This document shows, in pieces, positions 11,276 to 21,639 of a stretch of 64,000 nucleotides of DNA. Each line of letters starts with the position of its first letter. The first letter of the stretch is position 1. The position numbers and the translations under genes are program-made. The stretch is from Boesenbergia rotunda (taxonomy: Eukaryota > Streptophyta > Magnoliopsida > Zingiberales > Zingiberaceae). The notes beneath the pieces were generated by a model. It worked only from the letters and a program-made list of their open reading frames with translations. It had not been told where the DNA came from and made no database searches. The DNA is taken from positions 433,292 through 497,291 of the forward strand of contig JAGFNQ010005388.1 in assembly GCA_024364735.1 (NCBI GenBank). The letters are read 5' to 3'.

Positions 11276-13041
11276 GATCAGGTGATTATCCTAGAAATAC
11301 AAATTGAGGTTATGTGATGAGAATGATAAAGAATGCATCAATATACATTAATTAAATCCTATTTATTTTTCGAATTGAATAACCCTTTTTATCAATTCGG
11401 GAGATCGTAGGAACATCTCCAAATAGGTTGATATCCAACCATAGATAAGAACAACCATGGCTGGAGTCCATCAAGTTATTCTTAGCTATGAAGGTAGGTA
11501 ATTATACCGATTACATATTACACATATGTAACTATCACATTATGCTATCAACTAATTGAATGTTTGCATATATCATTAGGTTGTTAACTCATTAACAAGT
11601 ATGCAACAATGTACATAACACCCAACTGCACCTCTCTTTACATCGACCTTGGCTGTGGCACAACAAATCGATGCTCCAAGCTTAAGGCTGACCCATTAAT
11701 CAAGAAATAGTTTTAATATGGTTGGAGCTCATTCAACCGTTTAGTCAGGCTTGGATGTGTCCAACAACCAAAACTAAAGATTGACCTCTGACTCCAACTA
11801 TATTAATCATAAACTAATTTCATGGTTTGAACATGTTGAGGTTCAAGCCGGGCATGGATGTGTTCATCAACACAAGCGAGAAACAAAACTCCGGTTCTAA
11901 CCATATTAATGGAAGGTGTTGGCCTTAATATTTTGTAAGGGGTTTTGGGTCTCATCTTTTTCTTTTACGCACATTCATGACATATAATTATGTCATGTAC
12001 TAACGATTTCCTTAATAATGTATGTATGTGACTTAATTTATCAAGTCTCATTAATTGAATTAGGAACCGGATTTTCAAATTCTAATTTCATACTTTATTC
12101 AAGGAATTGTTTTGGGAAACAATTTCTTAAATTATCATAATCAATTTCGGAATTAATATGTTTAAGACTTTGATTTCTCTAAATCAAATCTTATTAAATT
12201 AAGAGACAGATTCCCTTAATTCAACCACATATTATTTTCATGAAAATCTTATTTAAGGAAATATACTCTATAGGAAAGAATTTTCCTAATTAATTTTGAA
12301 GACAATAATATGTAAGAGCATCACCTCATAAATCAAATAAGGAAATTATCGTTTGAGAATCACCTCAAAAATTTCCAAGATTTGATCACATATTCTATTT
12401 ATGGAAACTTAATATCAATAACTTAATTTGGACGGCTCCTCGAGGCTCAATCCAAAATAAGAATTTATTGATAATATAATTTGGACGGCTCCCCGAGGCT
12501 CAATCCAAATTAAACATTTGACCGTTTAAATTCAATTTAGGAAATTTAATTATAACAACTAACTTTAAATTGGACGGCTCCCCGAGGCTCAATTCAAAAT
12601 AAAGAATTTTGTAAATAATTTAATTTCCAATTATGAATTTAAATACCAATTAATATTCCAATAATTTTGTCTAGACTTTCTTGAAAGAAAGTGCCCAAAA
12701 TTGCGAGCTTTCCATAAATGGAAAGTTTCCAAAATTAAAAGGTTTTTAGATTAATTGTAAGTTTCTGGTACAAAGAAAACTTACGTTTTTCCAAAATTGG
12801 AAAATTACCAAAATTGGAAAGTTTCCAAAAATAGAAAGTTTTCACAATTATCATAAAATTTCAGAAATAGGGATATTTCAAAAGTTTGCGAAATTTTATT
12901 ATGATTTCCAAACTTTGAAATTCCTAAATCGAAAATTTACCATAATTGGAAAGTTTCCATAATTGGAAAATTTTCCAAAATTGAGATCATGACAAAGTTT
13001 TCCGCAAAAACAATTATATGATTATGTCGAACACAAACCTC
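11276..13041 (-). other. Long untranslated leader of element E with short repeats
   Basis: No ORF above 65 codons. It holds three direct repeats with the core GGACGGCTCCCCGAGGCTCA (about 12428-12457, 12479-12509, 12567-12600), and between about 12690 and 12975 a dense array of GGAAAGTTTCC, AATTGGAAA and GGAAAATTTTCC units that can pair with one another. The leader is AT-rich and unusually long (about 1.8 kb) for a Copia element. Confidence 0.7.
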
Positions 13042-13055
13042 GGCTCTGATACCAC
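13042..13055 (-). promoter_or_regulatory. Primer binding site of element E
   Basis: Minus strand TGGTATCAGAGCC, one base inside the LTR end, complementary to the 3' end of initiator methionine tRNA, the usual primer of plant Copia elements. Confidence 0.9.
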
Positions 13056-15274
13056 TGTTGGGACCGGGTGCATGTTGACATGGATGCGGGTTCGTAATTT
13101 TAAAATTAATTACGTGTAGCGGAAGGTTTAGCATAAATAATTTCTCAAATTATTTAACCGCACATCTAAGCATGCAACTTTATCTTGTGTAAACATGATC
13201 ATATATTTAAAATTTTACAAAAACGTAAACTAATTTACTTAATACCTCACGTAACCCGAAGGAAGGGACGAGATCCAACCGTAAGCGTCCCTCGGAAGCT
13301 CCGCCTCTATTCGCGTCCACGCCAAGTATCTTCGGGATGACTTCACAAAACCACGAGTTTCGTGTTCTCGAGAACTACCAGATTCTCCGAGAACGCAACA
13401 AGAAAAACCAAGAGAGAAGTAATCACATCGGAAAAACTCACTACCAAGGTTGGTCGGAATCACAATTCCCACGAGAAGGACGAAGATGACTTGCGCCCAA
13501 TCCCAAGGTGATAATGGCCGGAGAGGAAGATCGTCCCAATGGAAGAACTTTGTCGCGTCGGTGCTTCTCCTTGTGCTCACGGCAAGAAGAAGGGAGAAGA
13601 GCCTTGTGGCCGGCCAAGAGAAAGAAGGGAGGAGAGGGAGAGAGCCCAGGCAAGAATACTTCGATTGATTTCCAAGCCTTGCCTTGGGTCCTTTATATAG
13701 TGGCCTCTCAACCGCCAAGTCTCTTTTTTTCTTATGGAATAAATTTTCTATGACTTATTCCATCATGCCAAGTTTTATCATATTTTAATTCATGATAAAA
13801 AATGACCAAGTCTCCTTTTTTTCTTATGGAATAAATTTTCTTATCATGGTAAATCAATCCATGATTGATTTTATAAAATAAAATAAACCAATCCATGGTT
13901 CATTTTAATTTCCATGAAAAATAAACCAAACCTTGGTTTATTATATAAAAAATTTATATCATCCATAATTTTATAAAACAAACCACACAATTGGTTTATT
14001 TTATAAATTGAACCAAAAACTTGGTTCTCTCCCTTTGTTGTGGCCGGCCAAGCAAAGAGGATGGAGACCCTCTTTGGCCGGCCCATCCAAGCCACGCCCC
14101 AATGAATTAAACTCATTTAAATCATCTATTAAGTCTTCAAAAGACTTAGTCATTTTACGCTTCCGATGCGTCTCTGATAAATTCAGATTCGACTTATCGT
14201 TTGGCTCAACCAAACCTAATCTCTCTTGATTGGAAAATCCAATTTTCAACTCATTTTAAATCCCTCGGATTACTCGTAGTGCGTGTGACTAAATAGGCTT
14301 TGGATTTATGTTGGCCGTCTATAATTAACCAATTATAGAACGATCATGAGTGACACCTAGTAGTACATCATGATCCCCAATTAATTGAAAGATCAACGGT
14401 TGACCTCAAAAACTATTCTGAAACCCTTCAGCAGCTATAATGAATCGTGCCTCATTCCCTTCACCATCTTATACCCACTTGGTTCAGGACATGGTCTATG
14501 TGTGTCAGTCCCCACTAGTCTGACTACGTCACACCTAGCCCAAGTAACATTTTCTTGTCCTACGAATTCTAATTACTCTCATGTATTTAACATGTCATGC
14601 TCTGGCCAGAGGCTTCGAGTAACAATCCGACGATAGGCCTTGGGTATACATCTCCTCGCAAGGAGTGGTGAATCCTTTGTAGGCTGTTCAAACATCTTCG
14701 GGCACTTCGGCTTATACCCAATCATCCTGGGTCCACACCTCCTTGGAGATGCTTGCTTAAGATGTCAATGTATAAGTCTCCATGACCAAGATGACTTGAA
14801 CACCGCAATTCAAAGGAACATCGCACTTAAGCTGCAGTAAGAACTTCACTGACATATCTATATGTAGACTACCATATGAAGTTTTATAGTCAGTCACTCC
14901 AATGAACTAGTTCCCTTAACTAGCATTCATGTTTATCTCCGGACATCTCAATGTCACCAGCCAGTGAGAATCAGCTGATTAGAGAATAACTCATGCTAGT
15001 CTCAACAGAATTGATAGTGTCCGTATTTATCAATTCATCGACTAGGGACAATTTCAATACTTCACAATTGCACATGTAGAGATAATCACTAGTTGTGAAT
15101 TCATCACAAATTCTCTCATACTGTGAATTGTATTGCGGACATTCAGTAAATGAGTTTAAGATCTCAATCAAATACATAAACATATATACTCAAATAGTGA
15201 ATATTCATTTATTAAAATAAATGATTACAATCATAAGGCGATTGCCTTAGGACATTTTTCTCATATCACTAACA
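13056..15274 (-). repeat. Element E 5' LTR
   Basis: 2219 bp, near-identical in structure to 5749-7965, with scattered substitutions visible by eye. Minus strand TATA box at 13690-13699. This LTR drives the element on the minus strand. Confidence 0.93.
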
Positions 15275-15279
15275 CTCAT

Positions 15280-16518
15280 AATAGGTGGAGCCCATATGAA
15301 AATATGGGGGTTGGTGAGGTAGTTCAATGGAGTACCTTTAGTGGAATGATTCTTCATTAATGGATCGAGTTTGGATCCATTAGCAGTCCAAGACCCAACT
15401 CCTCCTCATGGTCCCTATTGTAGCCCTATATATACCCCATGGTGGTATGAAACCAAGGATTTAATTGAACACTAGAAAACCCTAAGTTTCTCCTCTCCTC
15501 CTCTCTCTCTCTCCCTCTTGGTGTGCGGCACCATTTTCTTCTCCAAGGGAGCAGTTCTCAAGGGTGAGCAATACAAGTTCTCACGCAACTTTTGCTCCAA
15601 GGGAGCACTGCTCAAGCATGAGAAATTTCACAGCAGCAATGTTACGCTTTGCTCACAGCCGCCTATTGCTCACGGTGGAAAAGTTGCTCACGTAACTTGG
15701 ATTCACGCAGAGGAGAAGCTGCTTGGCTGTGGAAAACTCATGTAGAGGAGAAGTTTCTCACGCAAGCAACTTTCTATGGAGAACTCACGGAGAGGAGAAG
15801 TTGATCATGCAAGCAACGTGGAATTGCTCAGAGAAAACAAGTTGCTCATGCAACTTGTTGGCTGGAGAAAACAAGTTGTTCACGCAACTTGTTGTAGCGC
15901 AGAACACAAGTTGGAGTTGCTCTTCTCCAAGGGAGCTCCAAGCTACTTGCTGCTCGGGCGTCGGCGGTGGAGGAATGGAATAGTAGGGTTTGTGTCTGGA
16001 TTTTCTTCTTCCTTGGAGTGGTCGGCGGCAACCCTAAGGTTAGGGCTTGGTTGGCGTAAGGAGAAGGGATAGGCTTGGTGACCACAGTTCTTGGTAGATC
16101 GTCACCCACACGACGCCCAAGAGGAGAGGGTCATACGGTAGAAGATCGTAAGGTAAAGAGAGGTATATTTCTCTCTTAGCTCCTTTGCTAATTCTATCAT
16201 TTCATGTGATGTTTTAATTAATTATCATGATCTAATTATTTGTTAATTATTGATGATAATTAATTATTTGGACCTTGATAATAAACACAAAAACTGGCAC
16301 TCCACTCGTCATCTTTTCCGCGGTCAATTGGTTAGGCGAGTTATAAGGCTCGAATTTAAGTTTGGCTTAGTTGTAACTCGAATCGATTGATACGATGACG
16401 AGACAGTTGTTTGGGAGATATGTCTCCATTCGGATTAATTTTTAATCCGTAAACATGGAGAAGCCACTCAAGGTCGACCAGGTATTCGCTTAGGAAACCC
16501 GCCAAGCCATACCCAACA
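15280..16518 (+). repeat. Element A 5' LTR, downstream part
   Basis: Resumes the LTR after element E and ends CCATACCCAACA at 16518, followed by a primer binding site. TATATATA lies at 15427-15434 (62524-62531 in the 3' LTR). Downstream of the box is a CT-rich leader and a GCTCACGCAACTTG-rich region (about 15540-15900), which would be transcribed. The last 500 bp are shared with the G and level-1 LTRs, while the middle is not. Confidence 0.9.
15838..15896 (+). repeat. 34-bp hairpin tandem repeat, two copies (A 5' LTR)
   Basis: Two copies at 34-bp spacing (starts 15838 and 15872) of CAAGTTG, six bases, CAACTTG. The arms are perfectly complementary, so each copy can form a stem of seven pairs. 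The 3' LTR has three copies (62938-63028). Confidence 0.85.
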
Positions 16519-17581
16519 AATGGTATCAAAGCTGAGGTTTCCGATTTTGTGAGTTTAGGATTCAGTTTTTTTTGCACATTATCATATATTTTATTTTTGC
16601 CGGATAATATGCAAATGTGCGTAGGCTAACTCTTTGTTGAAAGCACAAGAATCCAACTATTATAACTTAAATAATTTGTGTGTGATTGGATTGTGCATTA
16701 TTGTAATAATTTTGAATCCTCGGGGTTGACAAAGCTAGATAGGTATTTGATTTTTGTAATTAAATATGACACATATTTAGCCAAACTTTTATTTACTTTC
16801 GATATAGATTATATGTACACTCTTTTGAGGAGTATAGGATCGATGGATGTAAATAAGTAGCTAGTCATCTCGGCTCGGAGATCCTTTCAATGGTGGCTTG
16901 CGCATGGTGTAGGGAGGAGCAGACGAGGTGGCAACACGACTGGAGGCACATTGGAGACCAAAGCCATGATAGTTTGAAAAATATAGGATTTTTCTTGTTT
17001 ATTGTTTTGGGTATGTGTTTGTCATGTGTGTGCATGAAAATTTCTCATAATAAATAACTAAGTGGGAGAGGGACCCTAAGGGTCCCGCGACCTCCATTAC
17101 TAATTTGACAAGTGATGCGAACAAGCCTGCATGTCAGCTCTGAGTGCCTTCCTCCATAACGGATGGGCTTGTTCTGTGGATCACTGGGTCAGACATGATT
17201 ATAGGAAATTATTTAGGAGTGTGTGATTTTTCCCAATGGAAGACACATAATCCGAGGTAATTTTCTTAGTATCGTGTAATGGTAAACACTTAGATGCAAA
17301 TAATAGTATCCTCCCCAACGGAGTCACTGCTATTATTTGTAGGGCCGAAGTGAACCAACTATTAATTTTATTTGTCAAAAAGTTAGGTTGACAAGATAAT
17401 AAAATTAATGCGTAAAACCTCCTCTTACAAATGTAGAATTCATATACGTCCACATGAACGTGACATACGATATTCTCGGTCCATTAAGATGTTGGTTGAT
17501 TTCTAAATTTATTACTTTGAGGAATAAATTTATTTTCGAAATCTAAAGTTGTGATTGTTGTGATTCTCAGGTAGTTTTAAA
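16519..17581 (+). other. Primer binding site and leader of element A
   Basis: TGGTATCAAAGCT at 16521-16533 is a slightly mutated initiator-Met primer binding site (TGGTATCAGAGC in relatives). The remaining 1.05 kb is untranslated and collinear with the leader of element G (55225-56289), including the GTGGGAGAGGGACCCTAAGGG segment near 17062-17080. Confidence 0.8.
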
Positions 17582-17774
17582 ATGGCCTTTAACATACTAG
17601 CTACTATACTTAAGGAGAAGAAACTTATTAGCCCCAATTACATAGATTGGAAAAGAAACCTGGACATTGTCCTAACTGCTGAAGAGTACAAATATGTGCT
17701 CTTTGATGAATGTCCTGAAAAGCCTGGCAAGAATTCGAGTTAAGAGGAGAGGGAGCGTTATAAGAAGTGGGTCA
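17582..17774 (+). pseudogene. gag: Gag of element A, N-terminal part
   Basis: ATG at 17582 opens MAFNILATILKEKKLISPNY, then IDWKRNLDIVLTAEEYKYVL, the start of a Copia Gag (UBN2-type capsid family). A TAA near 17741 replaces a Glu codon present in element G. The frame is interrupted by element C after RYKKWV and resumes at 27581. The corresponding part of G is 56290-56490. Confidence 0.9.
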
Positions 17775-17899
17775 TGTTGGTGCCGAAAGCACCATGATCA
17801 AACTTGTGTTTTGATAATGGCAAAGGGTTCATAAGTTAAGGTTATCTTGTAATCTAACGATGTTACTCAAGTGTGCAGGAAAAGTCCTAGGTACACTAG

Positions 17900-18120
17900 A
17901 CACGAAGTCCTGATTCTAGGAATTGGACAATAAGTCATGGTCGCGGGCTGGGCATCGAAGTCCTGACATAGGGTTAGGCAATAAGTCCTGGCCGAGGGCT
18001 GGGCACTGAAGTCCTGGTGAGTGAAGCTGGGCAATAAGTCCTGGTTACAGACTGGGCACGAAGACCTGATCCGGAGGATTGGGCAAAAGTCCAACCGGAG
18101 GAGCCGGTTGGCATAAGGTA
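17900..18120 (+). repeat. AAGTCCTG-type tandem repeat in element C LTR
   Basis: About seven imperfect units of roughly 30 bp, each with AAGTCCTG followed by a GGGCTGGGCA-like tail, ending in the hairpin CAACCGG-AGGAG-CCGGTTG (18093-18111). The same array is at about 26485-26700 in the 3' LTR. It occupies the same LTR position as the CTAG/CTGG hairpin array of element D. Confidence 0.75.
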
Positions 18121-18330
18121 AACTCTCCTGAGAGGAGTAGATGAGGACACATTCCCCGTAGGAGGGAACACTAGGGTGTCGGTTTGACTTAGAGTTCCAT
18201 TTCGGAAGCCCAAAGTCAGAACCAAGACAGCTCAGGATGCTAACTGTGCTTAAACTTATATTACTTATATATTATTTGTGTTTTGGAACTAACCCTGGTT
18301 GTAGGAACAACGGGTGATGTTTTTTGCTCC

Positions 18331-18579
18331 CAGGCGCCTGAATGGAGTCAGGCGTCTTTTTGAACAGGCGCCTGTATGGTGATAGACACCCCAGACAAGG
18401 GTTCTTCCAAGCACACTCGAAGCAAGCATCCACATCAGCATCTGAGGTGGCTGTGTTGATACTGGCGCCCTAGTCAGCTCAGGCGCCCAATTGAAGGGAT
18501 AAGCGCTGGCCAAGTCTGCGGATGGAGATTCGCGCAGGGAAGGGCACGTGTCAGGCACCCCCTTCAACACAGGCGCCCA
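18331..18579 (+). promoter_or_regulatory. CAGGCGCCTG palindrome array upstream of TATA
   Basis: Perfect 10-bp palindromes at 18331-18340 and 18365-18374 with degenerate copies at 18349, about 18463, 18480, 18552 and 18570. The array stops about 10 bp before TATAAATA at 18589-18596. The 3' LTR repeats the layout (26914-27166, TATA 27174-27181). Its position suggests a U3 promoter element; function is not known. Confidence 0.7.
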
Positions 18580-18588
18580 AGGACTTAG

Positions 18589-18596
18589 TATAAATA
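18589..18596 (+). promoter_or_regulatory. TATA box of element C 5' LTR
   Basis: TATAAATA followed by GGGG; duplicated at 27174-27181 in the 3' LTR. Confidence 0.75.
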
Positions 18597-18989
18597 GGGG
18601 TTCACCCCCTTGCTTCAAAAAACAACTGCTTCCAATGATTTCTTTCAAGCGCTCTGCTCCAAACGCTCCATGCTCAAGTCTCAAGCGCCAACGACGACTC
18701 GCGGCTCCGATCTTCAATCTTCTCCGGTCGTCGGTATAAAGTTTTAATTGCTGTATTTTTTAATTCTGTATTCAACTTCAAACTTGTACTATTTTCTCAG
18801 AATATAGAATTGCCCATCGTAAATGGTCAAGGATCGTGGACCTTGGAGTAGGAGCCGACCGCGACTCTGAACCAAGTAAAAAATAACAGTGTTAGCATTG
18901 AATTTTTCCGCTGCGTAATTGCTCTCAGTTTTCCAAAAATTATCGATCGATATTGACCCCCCCCTCTATCGATTCTAAATGATCCCACA

Positions 18990-19004
18990 AGTGGTATCAG
19001 AGTG
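18990..19004 (+). promoter_or_regulatory. Primer binding site of element C
   Basis: AGTGGTATCAGAGTGGG directly after the LTR end; initiator-Met tRNA type. Confidence 0.88.
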
Positions 19005-19217
19005 GGTGGCTCAAATCTAGTGCAACCACCAGTTAAGCGATTTTTTAAATTTTTCTCCTTTTAAAATATTTTTTTTGTTCGTAATTTTATTCGTTCATCG
19101 TGGTTGGTGCAACACCACTCGATTTTTCTTATTACTATTTTTTTCTACCGCACTACTTATCCAAGACTTAGTCTTGGGATAAGTTTTTGGTTGTAAATTT
19201 TTCAGTTTAAACATTAA

Positions 19218-20734
19218 ATGGCCTTGCAAGAGGGATATAGCACCGGTAGACCACCACTCTTCTCCGGAGAAGATTTCTCCTATTGGAAGAGTAGGGTGGA
19301 GGTCCACCTGAAAACTCAGGTGGACATGTGGATCGTCATCCAGTCTGGATTGGAGATACCCAAGAATGCACAAGGTGAGGTGCAAGGCTACACAGAGTGG
19401 GACGGACCACTCAAGAAGAAGATCGAGGCCGATACAAAAGCTACACAGACATTACAATGCGGCCTGACGAAAGAAGAGTTGAATCACGTCGGACCCTTCA
19501 GTAGCGTGAAGGAACTCTGGAACAAACTCATCGAACTGCACGAAGGTATGTCTGATACACGGATCAGCAAAAGGGATCTATTACTCAACAGACTCTACAC
19601 GATAAAGATGCATGATGGCGAATTAGCAACATAGCTCGACGTAAGGATCTAGGAGCTAATGAATAGGCTGCACACAATAGGTCACAAGGTCGAAAATCGT
19701 GACCTAATAAGGTATACCCTATACTCGTTCCCAAGGAACCATTGTGGGCGTCTATGGTGGATGCCTACAAGGTTTCCCGGAACTTTTCCGAAATTAAGCT
19801 AGACAAATTATTTTCTGAGTTATAATTACACGAACAAACTAATACTGCATTGGTTGAGAAGAGTATTGCATTTGTGGCAGGAAAAACTCCAAGAAGATCA
19901 CAGAAAAAGAAACTTCAACTAGTACCCGAGTCCGACTCAAACTTAGAATCAGACGACGATGAAGGGGATCGTCCAAAACTGGTCTGGTTAGCTCGTGACT
20001 ACTACAAGGAGCTCAAAAACCAAACAAACAAGAAGAAGACAAATCAGAAGAAGGAAGATCCATCTGAACCCTCGACGAGCCAAAAGAACAAAGGTAACAT
20101 AACATGCTACGAGTGCAACAAGAAGGGATATTTCAGATTAGAGCGCCCCAACCTGAAAGAGAACAAAAAGGCTTGGAAGAAGAAGGCTCTTCCAGCCACC
20201 TGGGACGAATCATCCTCGGAAGAAGAAGAAGAAACTTCGCACTCGAATCTACTCGCCTTGACCACCTCAGAACACATCGACTCCAGAACGGAATCAGAAC
20301 CAGACGAGGACGTCATCACCGAAAAGCTTTTAATCTCGGAGGACGGACAAATCATGGTAAGAGGTTAACCAGAATCTGTACATTATGATTTAATTTCCTA
20401 CTTGTCTCGCAAATTGGTGAAAGCCAACATCCGGGTTGAAACCCTCCGACAGGAAGTAAAACTCCTGAAAGATGAAGTAAACTCGAGTTCCTTGACCGAA
20501 CCAGTTCAAGAAGGAAACTCAACTCAAGTTCAAAAGCTTGAGGAAGAGAATTCCTCCTTGAAAAATCAAGTCAAGGAACTCAGAGTTGTTTTGGAACGAT
20601 TCACCTCGGGTTCGAAGAATCTTGACATGATTCTTGAAAAACAGAAATCTGTTCTAAATCGATCCAGATTAGGCTATCGAACCAAATCGCGACAACGCTC
20701 TTATTATTCAGTATTGAACCAACCTAGAACCTGA
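19218..20734 (+). pseudogene. gag: Gag of element C (SIRE type), with stops
   Basis: ATG at 19218 opens MALQEGYSTGRPPLFSGEDF, then YWKSRVEVHLKTQ, the SIRE capsid start. Stops at 19632-19634 (TAG, a Gln codon in relatives) and 19651-19653 break the capsid region. The next open part (19850-20368) is acidic and lysine-rich and holds the zinc knuckle CYECNKKGYFRLER, in which the His reads Tyr and the last Cys reads Arg, so zinc binding is lost. A coiled-coil tail (20402-20734) with LEEENSSLKNQVKEL and LERFTSGSKNLD ends the protein. Two or more frame changes separate these parts. Confidence 0.87.
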
Positions 20735-21639
20735 GTTCAAGCATGTGTCCCAAAGCTATGTTTGAATAAACATGCTGGACCAAACCAATATTGGATTCCC
20801 AAGGACAAGATTCACATCTTTCCTAATCCTTATCGAGGCTTCAGTCCAGGGGAGCTAGTATAAAAACCATCTTTATAATTAGATAATTTTTAATTGCTTG
20901 ATTGCTTGTTTATTTTATTTTTTACAAATTTTATTACTCTATTTAGTCATAAGAATGATTAGTTTAAGGACAAAATACTTACTTAAAACTTGAATAACAT
21001 AGTATTAGGTGGAGATGAGATGATAGTACGTTAGGGAAGCCCTTCTAATAAGGTCAAGTAGGGTAAGGCGTACCTTACTTTGTCTGTTTAGTTCGGTGGA
21101 ACTAGCCGAAGCTACCGATCCACAACCTAAGCTAGTTAGACCAAAATTTTTCAAGAAGTAATTTGAAAATGAACTTTCGGTAAAAGGCTTTGTCAAGGAA
21201 AGGGTTGTTGCTCCAATAAGGCTACGGCCGAAGAAGGCCTCTGTGCCTCGCCAAGACATGGAAGCCGATTATCGAAACTCAAATTCAATTTACTATTTGA
21301 TAAATTTGAATCTAACACAAGTTTTAATTAAATCTTAGATTCAACATTGTTTTTCAAAATTAATAATCTTTCAAAAATTAACTCTACAATATTTTTAAAA
21401 TTAATTCAACATTTTTCAAAATTAATAATCTTTCAAAATTTAATTCTACACTTAACATGATCATCTAACATTTTTTTTCAAAATTAATTAAACTCATATT
21501 TGAAAACCTGTCTCACAAAAACCCATAAGGTCAACATGCTTGATAACGTTAGATGTGGGTGAGACAGACTAGGTAGTGAAATTCAATTCAAACTATTCCT
21601 ACCTCTACATAAATAGATCCAAATCAAAACATATTTTAT
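20735..21639 (+). other. gag-pol spacer of element C, conserved with element D
   Basis: About 0.9 kb without a sense-strand ORF. The segment 20985-21262 (GGTGGAGATGAGATGATAGT through GAAGGCCTCTGTGCC) is closely matched by 30425-30690 in element D, although indels shift the reading frame between the two. An 84-codon antisense ORF at 21005-21259 is not kept open in D. 21290-21500 is AT-rich with TTTTCAAAATTAAT repeats. Confidence 0.7.

Larger units (their letters stand above)
5749..15274 (-). mobile_element. Element E: Ty1/Copia, Angela-like, minus strand
   Basis: Two LTRs of about 2.2 kb flank a 5.1-kb interior. The flanking 5-bp duplication CTCAT is present at 5744-5748 and 15275-15279. On the minus strand the order is LTR, primer binding site, long leader, truncated gag, protease, integrase, reverse transcriptase, RNase H, polypurine tract, LTR. 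The RNase H segment DNNGAIAQAKEPRSHQRSKH and the 2.2-kb LTR recall the Angela (BARE/Wis-2) clade; this placement is from memory of the family. The polyprotein has a large gag deletion and several stops. Confidence 0.92.
17775..18989 (+). repeat. Element C 5' LTR
   Basis: Begins TGTTGGTGCCGAAAGCACC (the GGTGC/GCACC arms form a terminal hairpin) and ends GATCCCACA. A C-run at 18957-18964 lies just before the end. It pairs with 26360-27575. Confidence 0.93.

Noticed and set aside
21005..21259. Antisense 84-codon gene in the C spacer
   Set aside because: The matching D sequence has a frameshift in this frame, so the conservation is not of this protein.
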